Part shown: piece by piece, positions 33,733 through 42,351 of the stretch
Layout of the letters: each line of letters opens with the position of its first letter
How positions within the stretch are numbered: the stretch's first letter is position 1
Position numbers and translations under genes: made by a program
NCBI GenBank assembly: GCA_023910675.1
Contig: JAAVWC010000008.1
Location: 1-64,000, forward strand
Reading direction: 5' to 3'
Origin: Gemmatimonas sp.
GTDB taxonomy: Bacteria > Gemmatimonadota > Gemmatimonadetes > Gemmatimonadales > Gemmatimonadaceae
Length of the DNA: 64,000 nucleotides
Notes under the pieces: generated by a model
The model's input: the letters and a program-made list of their open reading frames with translations, nothing else
What the model was told of the DNA's origin: nothing
Database searches by the model: none

Positions 33733-34722
33733 ATGGCCAACGTTCTCGTTTTTGCCGAAGTGCGCGGTGGTGAGCTGCGCAAGGTTGCCTTCGAAGCGGT
33801 CACCGCTGCGCGTCAGCTAGCCGATCTGTCCGGTGGTGGCAGCGTGCATGCGGTGCTCGCCGGTGCGGCCGGTATTGGTAGCAAGGCTGGTGCGCTCGCC
33901 GAATACGGCGCCGACACGGTGCTCGTGCTCGAACACGCAGGCTTCACGCAGTACAACCCCGAAGCGATCGCGGCCACGCTGGCGCAGCGTTTGGGGAGCG
34001 GCACGTATGGCTACGGCGTGTTCAGCGCCACGGCGCAGGGGCGCGATCTCTCGCCCCGCGTGGCAGCCAAGTTGGGGAGCGGCCTCGCGCCCGACCTGAC
34101 AGGCTTTACGGTGCAGGGTGATGCGGTGCACGGTCAGCATTTCAACATGAACGGCAAGACCATCGCCACGCTCGCGCTCTCCGGCGCGCCGGCGGTGTTG
34201 TCGGTGCGTCCGGCGGCGTTCCAGCCGGTCGCCAATGCCAAGCCGCTTGCCACTGAAGCCATCACGTCGGCCGCCGATCCGTCGGCGTCGCGCGTAAAGG
34301 TCGTGGAGCTCAAGCAGGGCAACACCGGAAAGCTCGACCTCAACGATGCGCCGGTGATCGTGGCGGGTGGTCGCGGACTCAAGGCCCCCGAAAACTTCAA
34401 GCTGTGCGATGACCTAGCCGACGCCTTCGGGAATGCCGCGGTCGGGGCCACGCGCGCGGTGACCGACGAAGGCTGGCGTCCGCACTCCGATCAGATCGGA
34501 CAGACGGGAAGGAACGTCAGCCCCAATCTGTACATCGCGGTCGGTATCTCGGGCGCCATTCAGCACCTTGCCGGAATGCGCACCTCCAAGACGATCGTCG
34601 CGATCAACAAGGACAAGGACGCGCCCATTTTCAAGGTGGCCGACTACGGCATCGTGGGTGACGTGTTCGAAGTCATGCCGGCGTTTACCGCAGCCGTGAA
34701 GGCAGCGCGCGCGCAGGGCTGA
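33733..34722 (+). CDS. etfA: Electron transfer flavoprotein alpha subunit
   Basis: A 329-residue ETF alpha subunit. The N-terminal domain starts NVLVFAEVRGGELRKVAFEA. The C-terminal FAD domain has VIVAGGRGLKAPENFKLCDD, ATRAVTDEGWRPHSDQIGQT, VSPNLYIAVGISGAIQHLAG and VAINKDKDAPIFKVADYGIV, all canonical FAD-binding signatures. It follows etfB by 3 bases and precedes a terminator, with the membrane electron acceptor EtfD next on the same strand. Complete, with no odd substitutions. Confidence 0.96.
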   Translation: MANVLVFAEVRGGELRKVAFEAVTAARQLADLSGGGSVHAVLAGAAGIGSKAGALAEYGADTVLVLEHAGFTQYNPEAIAATLAQRLGSGTYGYGVFSATAQGRDLSPRVAAKLGSGLAPDLTGFTVQGDAVHGQHFNMNGKTIATLALSGAPAVLSVRPAAFQPVANAKPLATEAITSAADPSASRVKVVELKQGNTGKLDLNDAPVIVAGGRGLKAPENFKLCDDLADAFGNAAVGATRAVTDEGWRPHSDQIGQTGRNVSPNLYIAVGISGAIQHLAGMRTSKTIVAINKDKDAPIFKVADYGIVGDVFEVMPAFTAAVKAARAQG

Positions 34723-34741
34723 GTTGTCGGTTCGTCCAGAG

Positions 34742-34783
34742 GGGCCCCATCTCCAGCTCGGTGATGGGGCCCTTCATGTTTTT
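34742..34783 (+). terminator. Terminator between etfA and etfD
   Basis: A 10-bp stem (GGGCCCCATC at 34742-34751, GATGGGGCCC at 34763-34772) followed after 5 bases by GTTTTT. The next gene starts 48 bases later, so etfD may have its own promoter or receive read-through. Confidence 0.75.
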
Positions 34784-34830
34784 GCCCCTCTCAGCTTGTC
34801 GCCCTCCCGTCCACGGTCTAGCTTCGCGCC

Positions 34831-36867
34831 ATGACTCTGTCGAACATCGTTTTTGCGGTGATCCTCGCCGGCGCCCTCTGGCTGTTCTCGCAGCAGGCGC
34901 AACGGCTCGTGCGGTGGCTCAAGTTGGCCAAGGACGAAGTCCGGACCGACCACCCCGATATCCGCACCAAGAACTTCCTGCTCATCGGTCTCGCGCAAAC
35001 GAAAATCCTGCGCGACCCGGTCGGCGGCATGATGCACGCCCTCGTCTTCTGGGGCTTCTGCGTGCTCGGTCTCGGCACCATCGAGATCATGATTCAGGGG
35101 CTGTATACGCCCTTCACGTGGGATGTGCTGCTGCCGCGACTGCTGTACGTGCCGTATGTCTTCTCGCAGGAGATCTTCGCGGTCTTCGTGCTGCTGCCCG
35201 TCGGATACCTGCTGTATCGCCGCCTCGTCATCCGCCCCAAACGTTTCACGGTGGATGCCGTTCACAGCGGCGAAGCAGTGCTCATTCTGAGCGTCATTGC
35301 CGGCCTCATGGTCACGCTGTTGCTGCTCTTCGTGGGCGACGCGAAGCAGCCGGGTGCCGACATGAGTGGTCGTGTCGTCACCTTCATGCTGCTGCCGCTG
35401 TTCAGCGGCATGTCGGCAGAGACGGCACACCTCATGGCGCGCGTTTCCTTCTGGATCCACGCGCTCGGCATTCTGTGGTTCCTCAACCACCTGCCCAAGT
35501 CGAAGCACCTGCACGTGCTGTCGTCGCTCATCAACGTCTGGTTCTCCAACACGAGCGGGCCGGGGCGCGTGGGGGCCATGCGTCCCATGGATCTCGAGGC
35601 CGAAGACGCCGAGCAGTTCGGCGCGAGTGACGTCGAGCACCTCACGTGGAAGAATCTTCTCGACGGCTACAGCTGCACGGAGTGTGGGCGCTGCACGGCA
35701 GCGTGCCCGGCCAACATCACCGGCAAGGCGTTGTCGCCGCGCATGATCGTGGTGAAGACCCGCGCACGGCTGACGGAAAAAGCCACCGCGCTCGACGCCA
35801 TTACGGCGGGTGGCGGCACGGCGACGGTTGAACAGCAGGCGGTGCTCGACAAGAACCTGCTCGACGACTGGATCACCGAAGACGAGCTCTGGGCCTGCAC
35901 GTCGTGCCGTGCCTGCGTGACCGAGTGCCCGGTGAGCATCGATCAGCTCGACATCATCAACGAGCTGCGTCGCGATCTTATGCTCATGGAGTCACGTTTT
36001 CCCGAGGAACTCCAGCCGGCACTCACGAGCCTCGAGCGCAACGGCAGCCCATGGGCGTTCAGCGCATCAGACCGTGAGCAATGGGCCGAAGGGATGAACA
36101 TCCCCACCATGGCGGAGATGGCCGCGGCGAACGAAAAGCCCGATATCCTGTTCTGGGTGGGGTGCATGGGCTCGTTCGACGATCGCGCCAAGAAGATCAC
36201 GGTGGCGTTCGCGCGCATCCTGCAGGCGGCCAACGTGAAGTTCGCCATTCTCGGTCAGGAAGAGACCTGCCACGGCGATCCCGCGCGTCGCATGGGCAAC
36301 GAGTACCTGTACCAGATGCTGGCCAAGGGCGTCATCGAAACGCTCAATGGCTACGAGCTCAAGACCATCGTGACCTTCTGCCCGCACTGCTTCCACCAGA
36401 TGGGCAAAGAGTTCCCCGATCTGGGCGGGCACTACGAAGTCATTCACCACACCGAGTACATCGAGCGACTGCTCAACGAAGGGCGCGTCCCGCTCGACAC
36501 CGAGCATGGGCAGCGTCTCAAGGTCGCGTATCACGACTCGTGTTATCTGGGGCGCTACAACGAGATCTACGACGCGCCGCGTAACACGCTCAAGAAGGCA
36601 CTGCCCATCGTGGAGCTGGTCGAACCGGCGCGTACCAAGAGCCGTGGACTGTGCTGTGGTGCCGGCGGCGGTCGCATGTGGATGGAAGAGAACGTGGGCA
36701 AGCGCGTCAACGTCGAGCGCAGCGAAGAGCTGCTCGCGACCGGCGCCGATCAGATTGCCGTCGCGTGCCCCTTCTGCATGACCATGATTACCGACGGCGT
36801 GACCGGCGCGGGCCGCGACGTGCCGGTGCTCGATATCTCCGAAGTGGTCGCGGCACGACTCAGCTGA
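34831..36867 (+). CDS. etfD: EtfD-type membrane Fe-S oxidoreductase (ETF:quinone reductase)
   Basis: A 678-residue membrane protein. The N-terminal about 230 residues form a cytochrome b (NarI/HdrE-like) domain with five to six membrane segments. Next come two 4Fe-4S motifs, [20 protein letters not shown] (about 282-301) and [17 protein letters not shown] (about 356-372). The C-terminus has two CCG cysteine domains (CMGSFDDRA..., [10 protein letters not shown] and [15 protein letters not shown]) as in heterodisulfide reductase HdrD. This architecture matches EtfD of mycobacteria (Rv0338c), which passes electrons from ETF to menaquinone. Its position right after etfBA supports that job. Alternatives are other HdrDE-like lactate or quinone oxidoreductases. 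Confidence 0.85.
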   Translation: MTLSNIVFAVILAGALWLFSQQAQRLVRWLKLAKDEVRTDHPDIRTKNFLLIGLAQTKILRDPVGGMMHALVFWGFCVLGLGTIEIMIQGLYTPFTWDVLLPRLLYVPYVFSQEIFAVFVLLPVGYLLYRRLVIRPKRFTVDAVHSGEAVLILSVIAGLMVTLLLLFVGDAKQPGADMSGRVVTFMLLPLFSGMSAETAHLMARVSFWIHALGILWFLNHLPKSKHLHVLSSLINVWFSNTSGPGRVGAMRPMDLEAEDAEQFGASDVEHLTWKNLLDGYSCTECGRCTAACPANITGKALSPRMIVVKTRARLTEKATALDAITAGGGTATVEQQAVLDKNLLDDWITEDELWACTSCRACVTECPVSIDQLDIINELRRDLMLMESRFPEELQPALTSLERNGSPWAFSASDREQWAEGMNIPTMAEMAAANEKPDILFWVGCMGSFDDRAKKITVAFARILQAANVKFAILGQEETCHGDPARRMGNEYLYQMLAKGVIETLNGYELKTIVTFCPHCFHQMGKEFPDLGGHYEVIHHTEYIERLLNEGRVPLDTEHGQRLKVAYHDSCYLGRYNEIYDAPRNTLKKALPIVELVEPARTKSRGLCCGAGGGRMWMEENVGKRVNVERSEELLATGADQIAVACPFCMTMITDGVTGAGRDVPVLDISEVVAARLS

Positions 36868-36899
36868 GCGAAGTGGTTACGGCGTCGGTGACGGCACGA

Positions 36900-37640
36900 C
36901 CACTTCGCGCCGCAGTCGGATCTCTCGGCTCGACGCACCAACCATAATGCGCCACGAATGCGCCACGTGCCGGGTTCCTCGATGAGGGTCAGCGACTCAT
37001 CAAGGAACGGCAGCGGTAAGCGCTTCGCGTCGAAGGGCACGCGCTGCGTCGCGCCAGGCGCCAGCGTGATGCGCGCAAATGCCGCGAGCTCGGGAATGGG
37101 GCGCGCCACGCCCGCAAGCACATCACGCACATACAGCTGGGCGACTTCATCGCTCTGCCGCGTACCGCTGTTGCGCACGGTGAACGACACACGCAACGCC
37201 GCGACCGGGCGCGCTCAGCGTTCACTGTAAGTTCACCTGCGCATCCCGACGGTCGAGCGTCGGGATGCGCAGGTGAACGTGGCGTTGCCCCAGTACAGCC
37301 CGCGTAGTCCCACCAGAGAGTGGCCACGGCTGTCGTGTGAAAAATGACCTCGAGCTCGCGCCACAGCCGCAGACCGGCGTGCATGCGCACCACGGTGCCT
37401 CGCGGCGGCAGCGGTATTCGCTTCCGTGTGATGCAACACGATCGACCCGCCGGTGGCCGCCGCATCGGAAATGACGAACCCGTTGAAGCGCCACTCACTT
37501 TTGAGCACGTCGGTCAGTAGAGGGCGATTCTGCGATGTCGGCTGGCCAACTACCGAGTTGTCGACGCTCATGATGCTGCGCACACCGGCATCGAGCACCG
37601 CCGACTTGAACGGCGGTAAGATATCGCTCCCGCAACGGGC
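36900..37640 (-). pseudogene. Glycoside hydrolase family 3 (BglX-like) remnant
   Basis: Two conserved pieces of a secreted GH3 beta-glucosidase survive on the minus strand. The 5' piece (about 37395-37625) reads ILPPFKSAVLDAGVRSIMSV, then LLTDVLKSEWRFNGFVISDA (the SD motif carries the nucleophile) and jumps at once to GGSIVLHHTEANT. The 3' piece (about 36905-37196) is the C-terminal fibronectin-III-like domain: VSFTVRNSGTRQSDEVAQLY, PIPELAAFARITLAPG. About two thirds of a normal gene of about 750 codons is gone, frames disagree and a perfect palindrome lies between the pieces. It is clearly dead. An intact GH3 paralogue may exist elsewhere in the genome. Confidence 0.8.
37231..37278. repeat. 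48-nt perfect palindrome inside the GH3 remnant
   Basis: Two perfect 21-nt arms (37231-37251 and 37258-37278, starting GTTCACCTGCGC and ending GCGCAGGTGAAC) around a 6-nt loop GTCGAG. It sits at the junction between the two surviving GH3 pieces. It may be a REP-like element, a fold-back product of the deletion, or a terminator. No T-tract follows. I see no second copy in the window. Confidence 0.85.
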
Positions 37641-37701
37641 GCTCACCGAATTCGATGGAGTAACTGTCACGCCCTCCATCCCCACGGCTACTCCACCGCA
37701 G

Positions 37702-38145
37702 TTACCGACGCAGCTCCTGCTGAATCTCCAGATCCGCCTGCGCCGCGGCGAGCGCGGGGCCGCCAAAACGCACCAGCGCAAAGAGCACATACTTGCCGGC
37801 CGGAAGGGCCGGCATGTTCACCCGATACTTCTCCGTCTTGCCGGCACCGATGCGTTTCCCTTCGACGAAGGGGACGGCATCCACGACGTTCCCCTCAGCA
37901 TCGCGAACCTGCAGCTCGCCAATGATTTCCGTGGCTACGCTGCCGATGTTCTTGTAGGTGATCTCGAGCTGTTTGCCCTTGAGCACCAGGTCCACGACTT
38001 CGCCGTCAACCGCCGGCGTCGTGGGACGTTCCGGGGCCGACTGCGCACGAAGCGACGCGCCCGGGTACAGTGCCAGCAGCGCCAGCACGAAAATCAGGAC
38101 CACCACGAGCGGGGCGCGGAACGGAGAAGGGCGAAGAGGCTTCAT
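37702..38145 (-). CDS. Small secreted/anchored protein of unknown function
   Basis: About 147 residues. The ATG at 38145 is preferred because AGGAGG lies about 7 bases upstream. A hydrophobic segment (APLVVVLIFVLALLALYPGA) serves as signal peptide or membrane anchor, with cleavage possible after LRAQS. The rest is a compact beta-sandwich-like domain (LVLKGKQLEITYKNIGSVAT, GELQVRDAEGNVVD, PALPAGKYVLFALVRFGG), reminiscent of CARDB/DUF11-type periplasmic folds, ending in a charged tail. The family is unrecognised. It lies upstream of the GH3 remnant on the same strand. Confidence 0.65.
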   Translation of the reverse strand: MKPLRPSPFRAPLVVVLIFVLALLALYPGASLRAQSAPERPTTPAVDGEVVDLVLKGKQLEITYKNIGSVATEIIGELQVRDAEGNVVDAVPFVEGKRIGAGKTEKYRVNMPALPAGKYVLFALVRFGGPALAAAQADLEIQQELRR

Positions 38146-38390
38146 GCCCACCCCTCCTGGAAGGATGATGCCAAGCGGTTCGTCCTCGAAACGCTCCGAA
38201 ATCTGCCCTAATCGGACCGGTTGTGTTGCATCTACGCTACAGTCTGTGTCGGTGTCGTGCTACATCGTGCTGAATATCTCACTGTAGAGAGTCTGGACTC
38301 GATTCAGATTTTGGGAACGACTCACTACTCCGGAAGTTAGTCCTGATGTCCGGCGATGTGGCCGCTCGAATTATCAGCCCGAGGTCGTAA

Positions 38391-40277
38391 ATGAGTCGCT
38401 CCGAAAAAAATGTGGTTGACACCACCGACACCACGCTGCTGTCGGCGATTGTCGATACCGCAGGCAGTGTGATACTGGGGCTCCGCCCGGATGGGCTGAT
38501 TTTCGCCTGGAATCGCGCGGCGGAGCAGCTGTATCAGACGCCCAAGCAGGACGCACTGGGGACGTGCTACGTCGATCGCTTCATTGCGCCCGAGCATCGC
38601 GCGTTCGTCAAGGCGGACATTCAGGAGGTGCTCGCCGGCACGCGCACGCTCAACTTCGAAGATGAGTCCATCCTCCCGGACGGCACGCGTCGCACGCTGA
38701 TCTGGAACGTCACGCGCGTCATGAGCGACGATGGACAGCCATCGGGGATCGTCGCGATCGGACAGGACATCACGGAGCGCAAAGAAGCCGAGGAGCGGTT
38801 CCGTGTCATCTTCGAGAACACACACGACGGATTACTCATTTCGGACGCCAGCGGCGTCATCGACTGTAATCCGGCCGCGCTGCAGATTCTAGGCCTCGAC
38901 GACAAATCACAGTTGGTCGGAACGTGGCCCGCGGCGCTTTCCCCCGAAATGCAGCCCGATGGCCAGCACTCTGATGACGAGTCGCGTGCCCTCGGCGCCG
39001 TGACGCTCACGCAGGGCGCGCGCACCTTCGACTGGACGCATCATCGTCCGGACGGGACACTCGTGCCCGTCGAGGTCAGCGTGCGCCACGCCAACGCCAG
39101 CGGGCGTCGCGTCTCCGTGGTCGCATGGCGCGATCAGACCCATCGCGTGGAACTCGAACGCGAGCGGGCGTTCGCGCAGGAACGGCTCGATCTCGCACAG
39201 AAGATGGAGGCCGTCGGCCAGCTCGCCGGTGGGGTCGCGCACGACTTCAATAACCTGTTGGCCGCCATCCGGAACGCGGTGCAACTGGCGTTGTACGACA
39301 TCCCGGCCGACTCGCCGGTGCGTCCCGATCTCGATGTCGCCATCCAGACGGCCGAACGTGCCGCCGGTCTGACGCAGCAGTTGCTGGCGTTCAGTCGGCA
39401 GCAGCCGCGTTCCGTCACCGCCATTGATTTGGCCGCTTTGGTGCGCGAGCTCATGCCATTGCTCCGGACGTCCATGCCGTCAAACGTGACGCTGCGACTA
39501 ACATCGCAGCCTATCGACGGGCGCGTAGTGGCCGATCGCAGTCAGCTCGAACAGGTCATTCTGAATCTTGTGCTCAATGCGCGGGATGCCATGCCGAAGG
39601 GCGGGCAGATCAGCCTCGCCGTGTGGGTCGATCACATTCGGCAGCAGGTCATGTTCAGCGTGGCCGATACCGGCATGGGGATGGACGACGCCACGCGCCA
39701 GCGCATCTTCGAGCCGTTCTTTACGACGAAGCCCATGGGTTCCGGCACGGGGCTGGGCTTATCTGTGGTGTACGGCGTGGTCACGCAGGCCGGTGGCACG
39801 GTTCGCGTAGACAGCGAACCCGGACGCGGCACCACCATGCGCGTGGCACTCCCGTATGTCGCTGCCGAAGCCGCCAATGAGCCACAGGACCCTTCGCCGT
39901 CGCTTCAAAGCGCGCACGGCGTGCTGCTCGTCGATGATGAATCGGCGGTACGCACCACCACGCGACGGTTGCTTGAACGAAACGGCTGGACCGTGGTCGA
40001 GGCGAATAACGGGGAAGAAGGACTCGCGCTCTTCCAACGACACCGCAGTCAGTTGGCCATCGTGCTCACCGACGTGCGCATGCCCGTATTGGACGGTGTC
40101 GACCTCGCACGCCGAATCCGGGACGAAGTCCCGGGTTTCCCCGTGGTCTTCTTTTCAGGAGATGACAAGCTCGAGCCCCACGACGTCGCGGCGGTGTCCA
40201 ACGTCCCGCTGCTCGCGAAGCCCTTTGCGTCGGCCGAACTGTTCAGTGTGCTGCGTCAGGCGCTTGCCGCCGAGTAG
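38391..40277 (+). CDS. Soluble PAS-PAS hybrid histidine kinase
   Basis: A 628-residue cytoplasmic sensor kinase without membrane segments. Domain order: PAS1 (about 18-130, IVAIGQDITERKEAEE at its end), PAS2 (about 133-250, GLLISDASGVIDCNPAALQI), HisKA (LAGGVAHDFNNLLAAI, phospho-His H284), HATPase (NLVLNARDAMPKGG, ADTGMGMDDATRQRIFEPFF, GTGLGLSVVYG) and a C-terminal receiver (VLLVDDESAVRTTTRRLLER, D561 in VLTDVRMP, Lys in PLLAKPFAS). The HDFNN box is the family with internal receiver and phosphorelay output. No DNA-binding partner adjoins. The PAS ligand is unknown. Confidence 0.92.
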   Translation: MSRSEKNVVDTTDTTLLSAIVDTAGSVILGLRPDGLIFAWNRAAEQLYQTPKQDALGTCYVDRFIAPEHRAFVKADIQEVLAGTRTLNFEDESILPDGTRRTLIWNVTRVMSDDGQPSGIVAIGQDITERKEAEERFRVIFENTHDGLLISDASGVIDCNPAALQILGLDDKSQLVGTWPAALSPEMQPDGQHSDDESRALGAVTLTQGARTFDWTHHRPDGTLVPVEVSVRHANASGRRVSVVAWRDQTHRVELERERAFAQERLDLAQKMEAVGQLAGGVAHDFNNLLAAIRNAVQLALYDIPADSPVRPDLDVAIQTAERAAGLTQQLLAFSRQQPRSVTAIDLAALVRELMPLLRTSMPSNVTLRLTSQPIDGRVVADRSQLEQVILNLVLNARDAMPKGGQISLAVWVDHIRQQVMFSVADTGMGMDDATRQRIFEPFFTTKPMGSGTGLGLSVVYGVVTQAGGTVRVDSEPGRGTTMRVALPYVAAEAANEPQDPSPSLQSAHGVLLVDDESAVRTTTRRLLERNGWTVVEANNGEEGLALFQRHRSQLAIVLTDVRMPVLDGVDLARRIRDEVPGFPVVFFSGDDKLEPHDVAAVSNVPLLAKPFASAELFSVLRQALAAE

Positions 40278-40294
40278 TGCGGGCGCCGGCGACG

Positions 40295-41035
40295 TCAGCG
40301 TGTGTGGCGCAGGTGCAGGAGTTGCACGCTTTGCTTGATGATTCCGTCTTCGTATGGCACGACATCGGTGTGAACGAGTTCGAGGCCAACCTCGGGCAGA
40401 TGATCGCGAAACGCGGGTAGCGCCAGGCGCCCGGGATCGGCAATGATGGCCTCACCGTCGGGCGCCAGCGCGCGCTTGATGCACGCGCCCACCAACGTGG
40501 CGTACTCTTTTTCATAGAGGACATCCGCCGCGATCACGACATCGAACGTCCCGATGTCCTCGGGCCATGCACGCCAGTTTACCAGGCGCGCCTGCGGCTC
40601 ACGGCCAAGATTGCGCGCCGCATTGCCGCGCGCCATGTGAATGGCGTCTTCGTAATAGTCGGTCGTGGTGACATCGAAGCCTGCGGCCATGGCGGCCGTC
40701 GTGTCGAGCCCCAGACCGCAACCCATCTCCAACAGCCGCCGCCCGTTGCCAGGGAGAGTGAGCAGCGCGCCGGCGAGCACGCGCGCCGACGGCCACAGAT
40801 CGGCCCAGTAGGGCAGCCGTTCGTCCATCACGTAATCGGCTTCGCTGATCAGGTGATCAGCGTTGGCCGGCTTGAAGAGCGTGAACGGGCGCTGCGCATC
40901 CCCGGCGCCCACGGTAACCTCTTCGAATGCCGTACGGTACTTCTGCGAAAACGCGGCGTCGAGTGCGTCACCGTGCAGGTGGACGAGCGATCCGGTCGTC
41001 GGCGTCGGCGTCGGCGTCGAGGTCGCCTCGCTCAC
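40295..41035 (-). CDS. Class I SAM-dependent methyltransferase (Methyltransf_16-like)
   Basis: A 246-residue methyltransferase from a GTG at 41035 that overlaps the moeA stop (GTGA). The N-terminal tail contains TPTPTPTT encoded by a GGCGTC tandem repeat. The SAM-binding motif I is LLEMGCGLGLDTTAAMAA, motif II is DVTTTDYYEDAI, and motif IV is FDVVIAADVLYEKEYATLVG. LPYWADLWPSARVLA before motif I resembles the lysine/nicotinamide N-methyltransferase group (Methyltransf_16, METTL20/ETFB-KMT-like). The substrate is unknown. It is the last gene of a coupled minus-strand operon. A role in modifying ETF-beta is a conceivable but unproven idea. Confidence 0.8.
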   Translation of the reverse strand: MSEATSTPTPTPTTGSLVHLHGDALDAAFSQKYRTAFEEVTVGAGDAQRPFTLFKPANADHLISEADYVMDERLPYWADLWPSARVLAGALLTLPGNGRRLLEMGCGLGLDTTAAMAAGFDVTTTDYYEDAIHMARGNAARNLGREPQARLVNWRAWPEDIGTFDVVIAADVLYEKEYATLVGACIKRALAPDGEAIIADPGRLALPAFRDHLPEVGLELVHTDVVPYEDGIIKQSVQLLHLRHTR

Positions 41036-42351
41036 GTGGACCTCCCCGGCGTCCCCGCCACAAGCAGCGGCGCATCGGGGAGGAGAATCGCCTGCATCAG
41101 GCTGCCCGCTTCGACGCATTCCTGCGTGGCGGGGACTTCGAGCAAGGCATCGGCCATGGCCATCGTACGCAACAAGTTGGACCCCTGCGCGCCGGACAGG
41201 CGCGCCTCCAGCGAACCGTCCGCTCCAGCATGCAGCGAAACGCGAAGGAAGTAGGTGAGTGGTGCCGGTGTCTCGGCGCGATCCAGCATGCGAACCGGAA
41301 CGCGGAGATGATGCACGGCGGCGTGCCCACCCAGAGTGCGGATGAACGGCCACGCAAAGAGCGCTCCGGTGACCATCGTCGACACCGGGTTGCCCGGCAG
41401 GCCAAGCCAAGGCACACCGCGCACTTCACCGGTGCCAATGGGGCCGCCCGGACGAATACGCGCGCGCCAGAACTGCTGCGCACCGCCCAGGGCGGCCAAC
41501 GCGTCACGCGTGAAATCGTGCGCGCCAACCGACACACCGCCGGTGGTCACCAGCAGATCGCAGCCGGCATCGAGCGCATCGCGTAACGCCGACCGAAGCC
41601 CGTCGAGTGTGTCGGGCGCCAGTGGCGCCATCGTCACGTCGGCGCCCGCGCCTCGCAATAGTGCAGGCAGCGCGTAGCTGCTCGACGAAACGATACGGTG
41701 TCCGGCGAGAACGTCGTCGAATCGATCCAGCATGACCAGTTCGTCGCCGCTCGATACGACCGTGACGCGCGGTGCCCGGTACACCGATACCTCGGCCGCA
41801 CCGATCGACGCGAGCGCGCCAAGATGCGACGAGCGCACCGTGGTCCCCTTGCCGAAGAGCACGGAACCGGCCGCGACATCTTCGCCGCGCGGACGCACGT
41901 TGCCACGACCGGCCGTGTCGCGATCGTTGCGTATCGATACTTGCGTCTCGCCGCCGTCGGTATCTTCAACGCGCACCACGGCGTCGGCACCGGGAGGGAG
42001 CGGCGCGCCCGTCATGATGCGGACGGCAGTGCCGCGCTGCACCCACGGCAGCGCCGTCGCATCGGCGCCGGCGACACTCGTGCCGATTACGGGAAACACT
42101 CGCGGCGAGGTCGCCGAAGCGCCAAGCACGTCGGCGCGCTGCACCGCGTAGCCATCCATGCCGGCGTTGTCCCAGGGCGGAAGCGCAATGCGACTGTATA
42201 CATCCTGCGCCAACGCGCGCCCCAGTGCCGCAGTCAGCGGGACACGTTCGATCTGCTCGCGGTGTGCCGCATGGCGCTGCGCCTGCTGCACAATCGTGGT
42301 GAGCGCATCGTGAAAGGCGAGTCCGGTCGCCGGACCCATCCCGGCAGGCAT
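41032..42351 (-). CDS. moeA: Molybdopterin molybdenumtransferase MoeA
   Basis: A 439-residue MoeA, from the ATG at 42351; a GTG three bases earlier is possible. It inserts molybdate into adenylated molybdopterin to form Moco. Domain marks: LPPWDNAGMDGYAVQ (domain III), GTAVRIMTGAPLPPGADAVV, domain with VVSSGDEL, DLLVTTGGVSVGAHDFTRDA and GLPGNPVSTMVTGALFAWPF (the Asn-Pro active-site loop). The start lies at the dacB stop and the methyltransferase GTG overlaps its stop. No other Moco genes or molybdenum enzymes are in the window. Confidence 0.94.
   Translation of the reverse strand: MPAGMGPATGLAFHDALTTIVQQAQRHAAHREQIERVPLTAALGRALAQDVYSRIALPPWDNAGMDGYAVQRADVLGASATSPRVFPVIGTSVAGADATALPWVQRGTAVRIMTGAPLPPGADAVVRVEDTDGGETQVSIRNDRDTAGRGNVRPRGEDVAAGSVLFGKGTTVRSSHLGALASIGAAEVSVYRAPRVTVVSSGDELVMLDRFDDVLAGHRIVSSSSYALPALLRGAGADVTMAPLAPDTLDGLRSALRDALDAGCDLLVTTGGVSVGAHDFTRDALAALGGAQQFWRARIRPGGPIGTGEVRGVPWLGLPGNPVSTMVTGALFAWPFIRTLGGHAAVHHLRVPVRMLDRAETPAPLTYFLRVSLHAGADGSLEARLSGAQGSNLLRTMAMADALLEVPATQECVEAGSLMQAILLPDAPLLVAGTPGRST

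Noticed and set aside
40998-41018. GGCGTC tandem repeat in the methyltransferase N-terminus
   Set aside because: Three units encoding a TPTPTPT linker; an ordinary low-complexity tail. A change in unit number would stay in frame.
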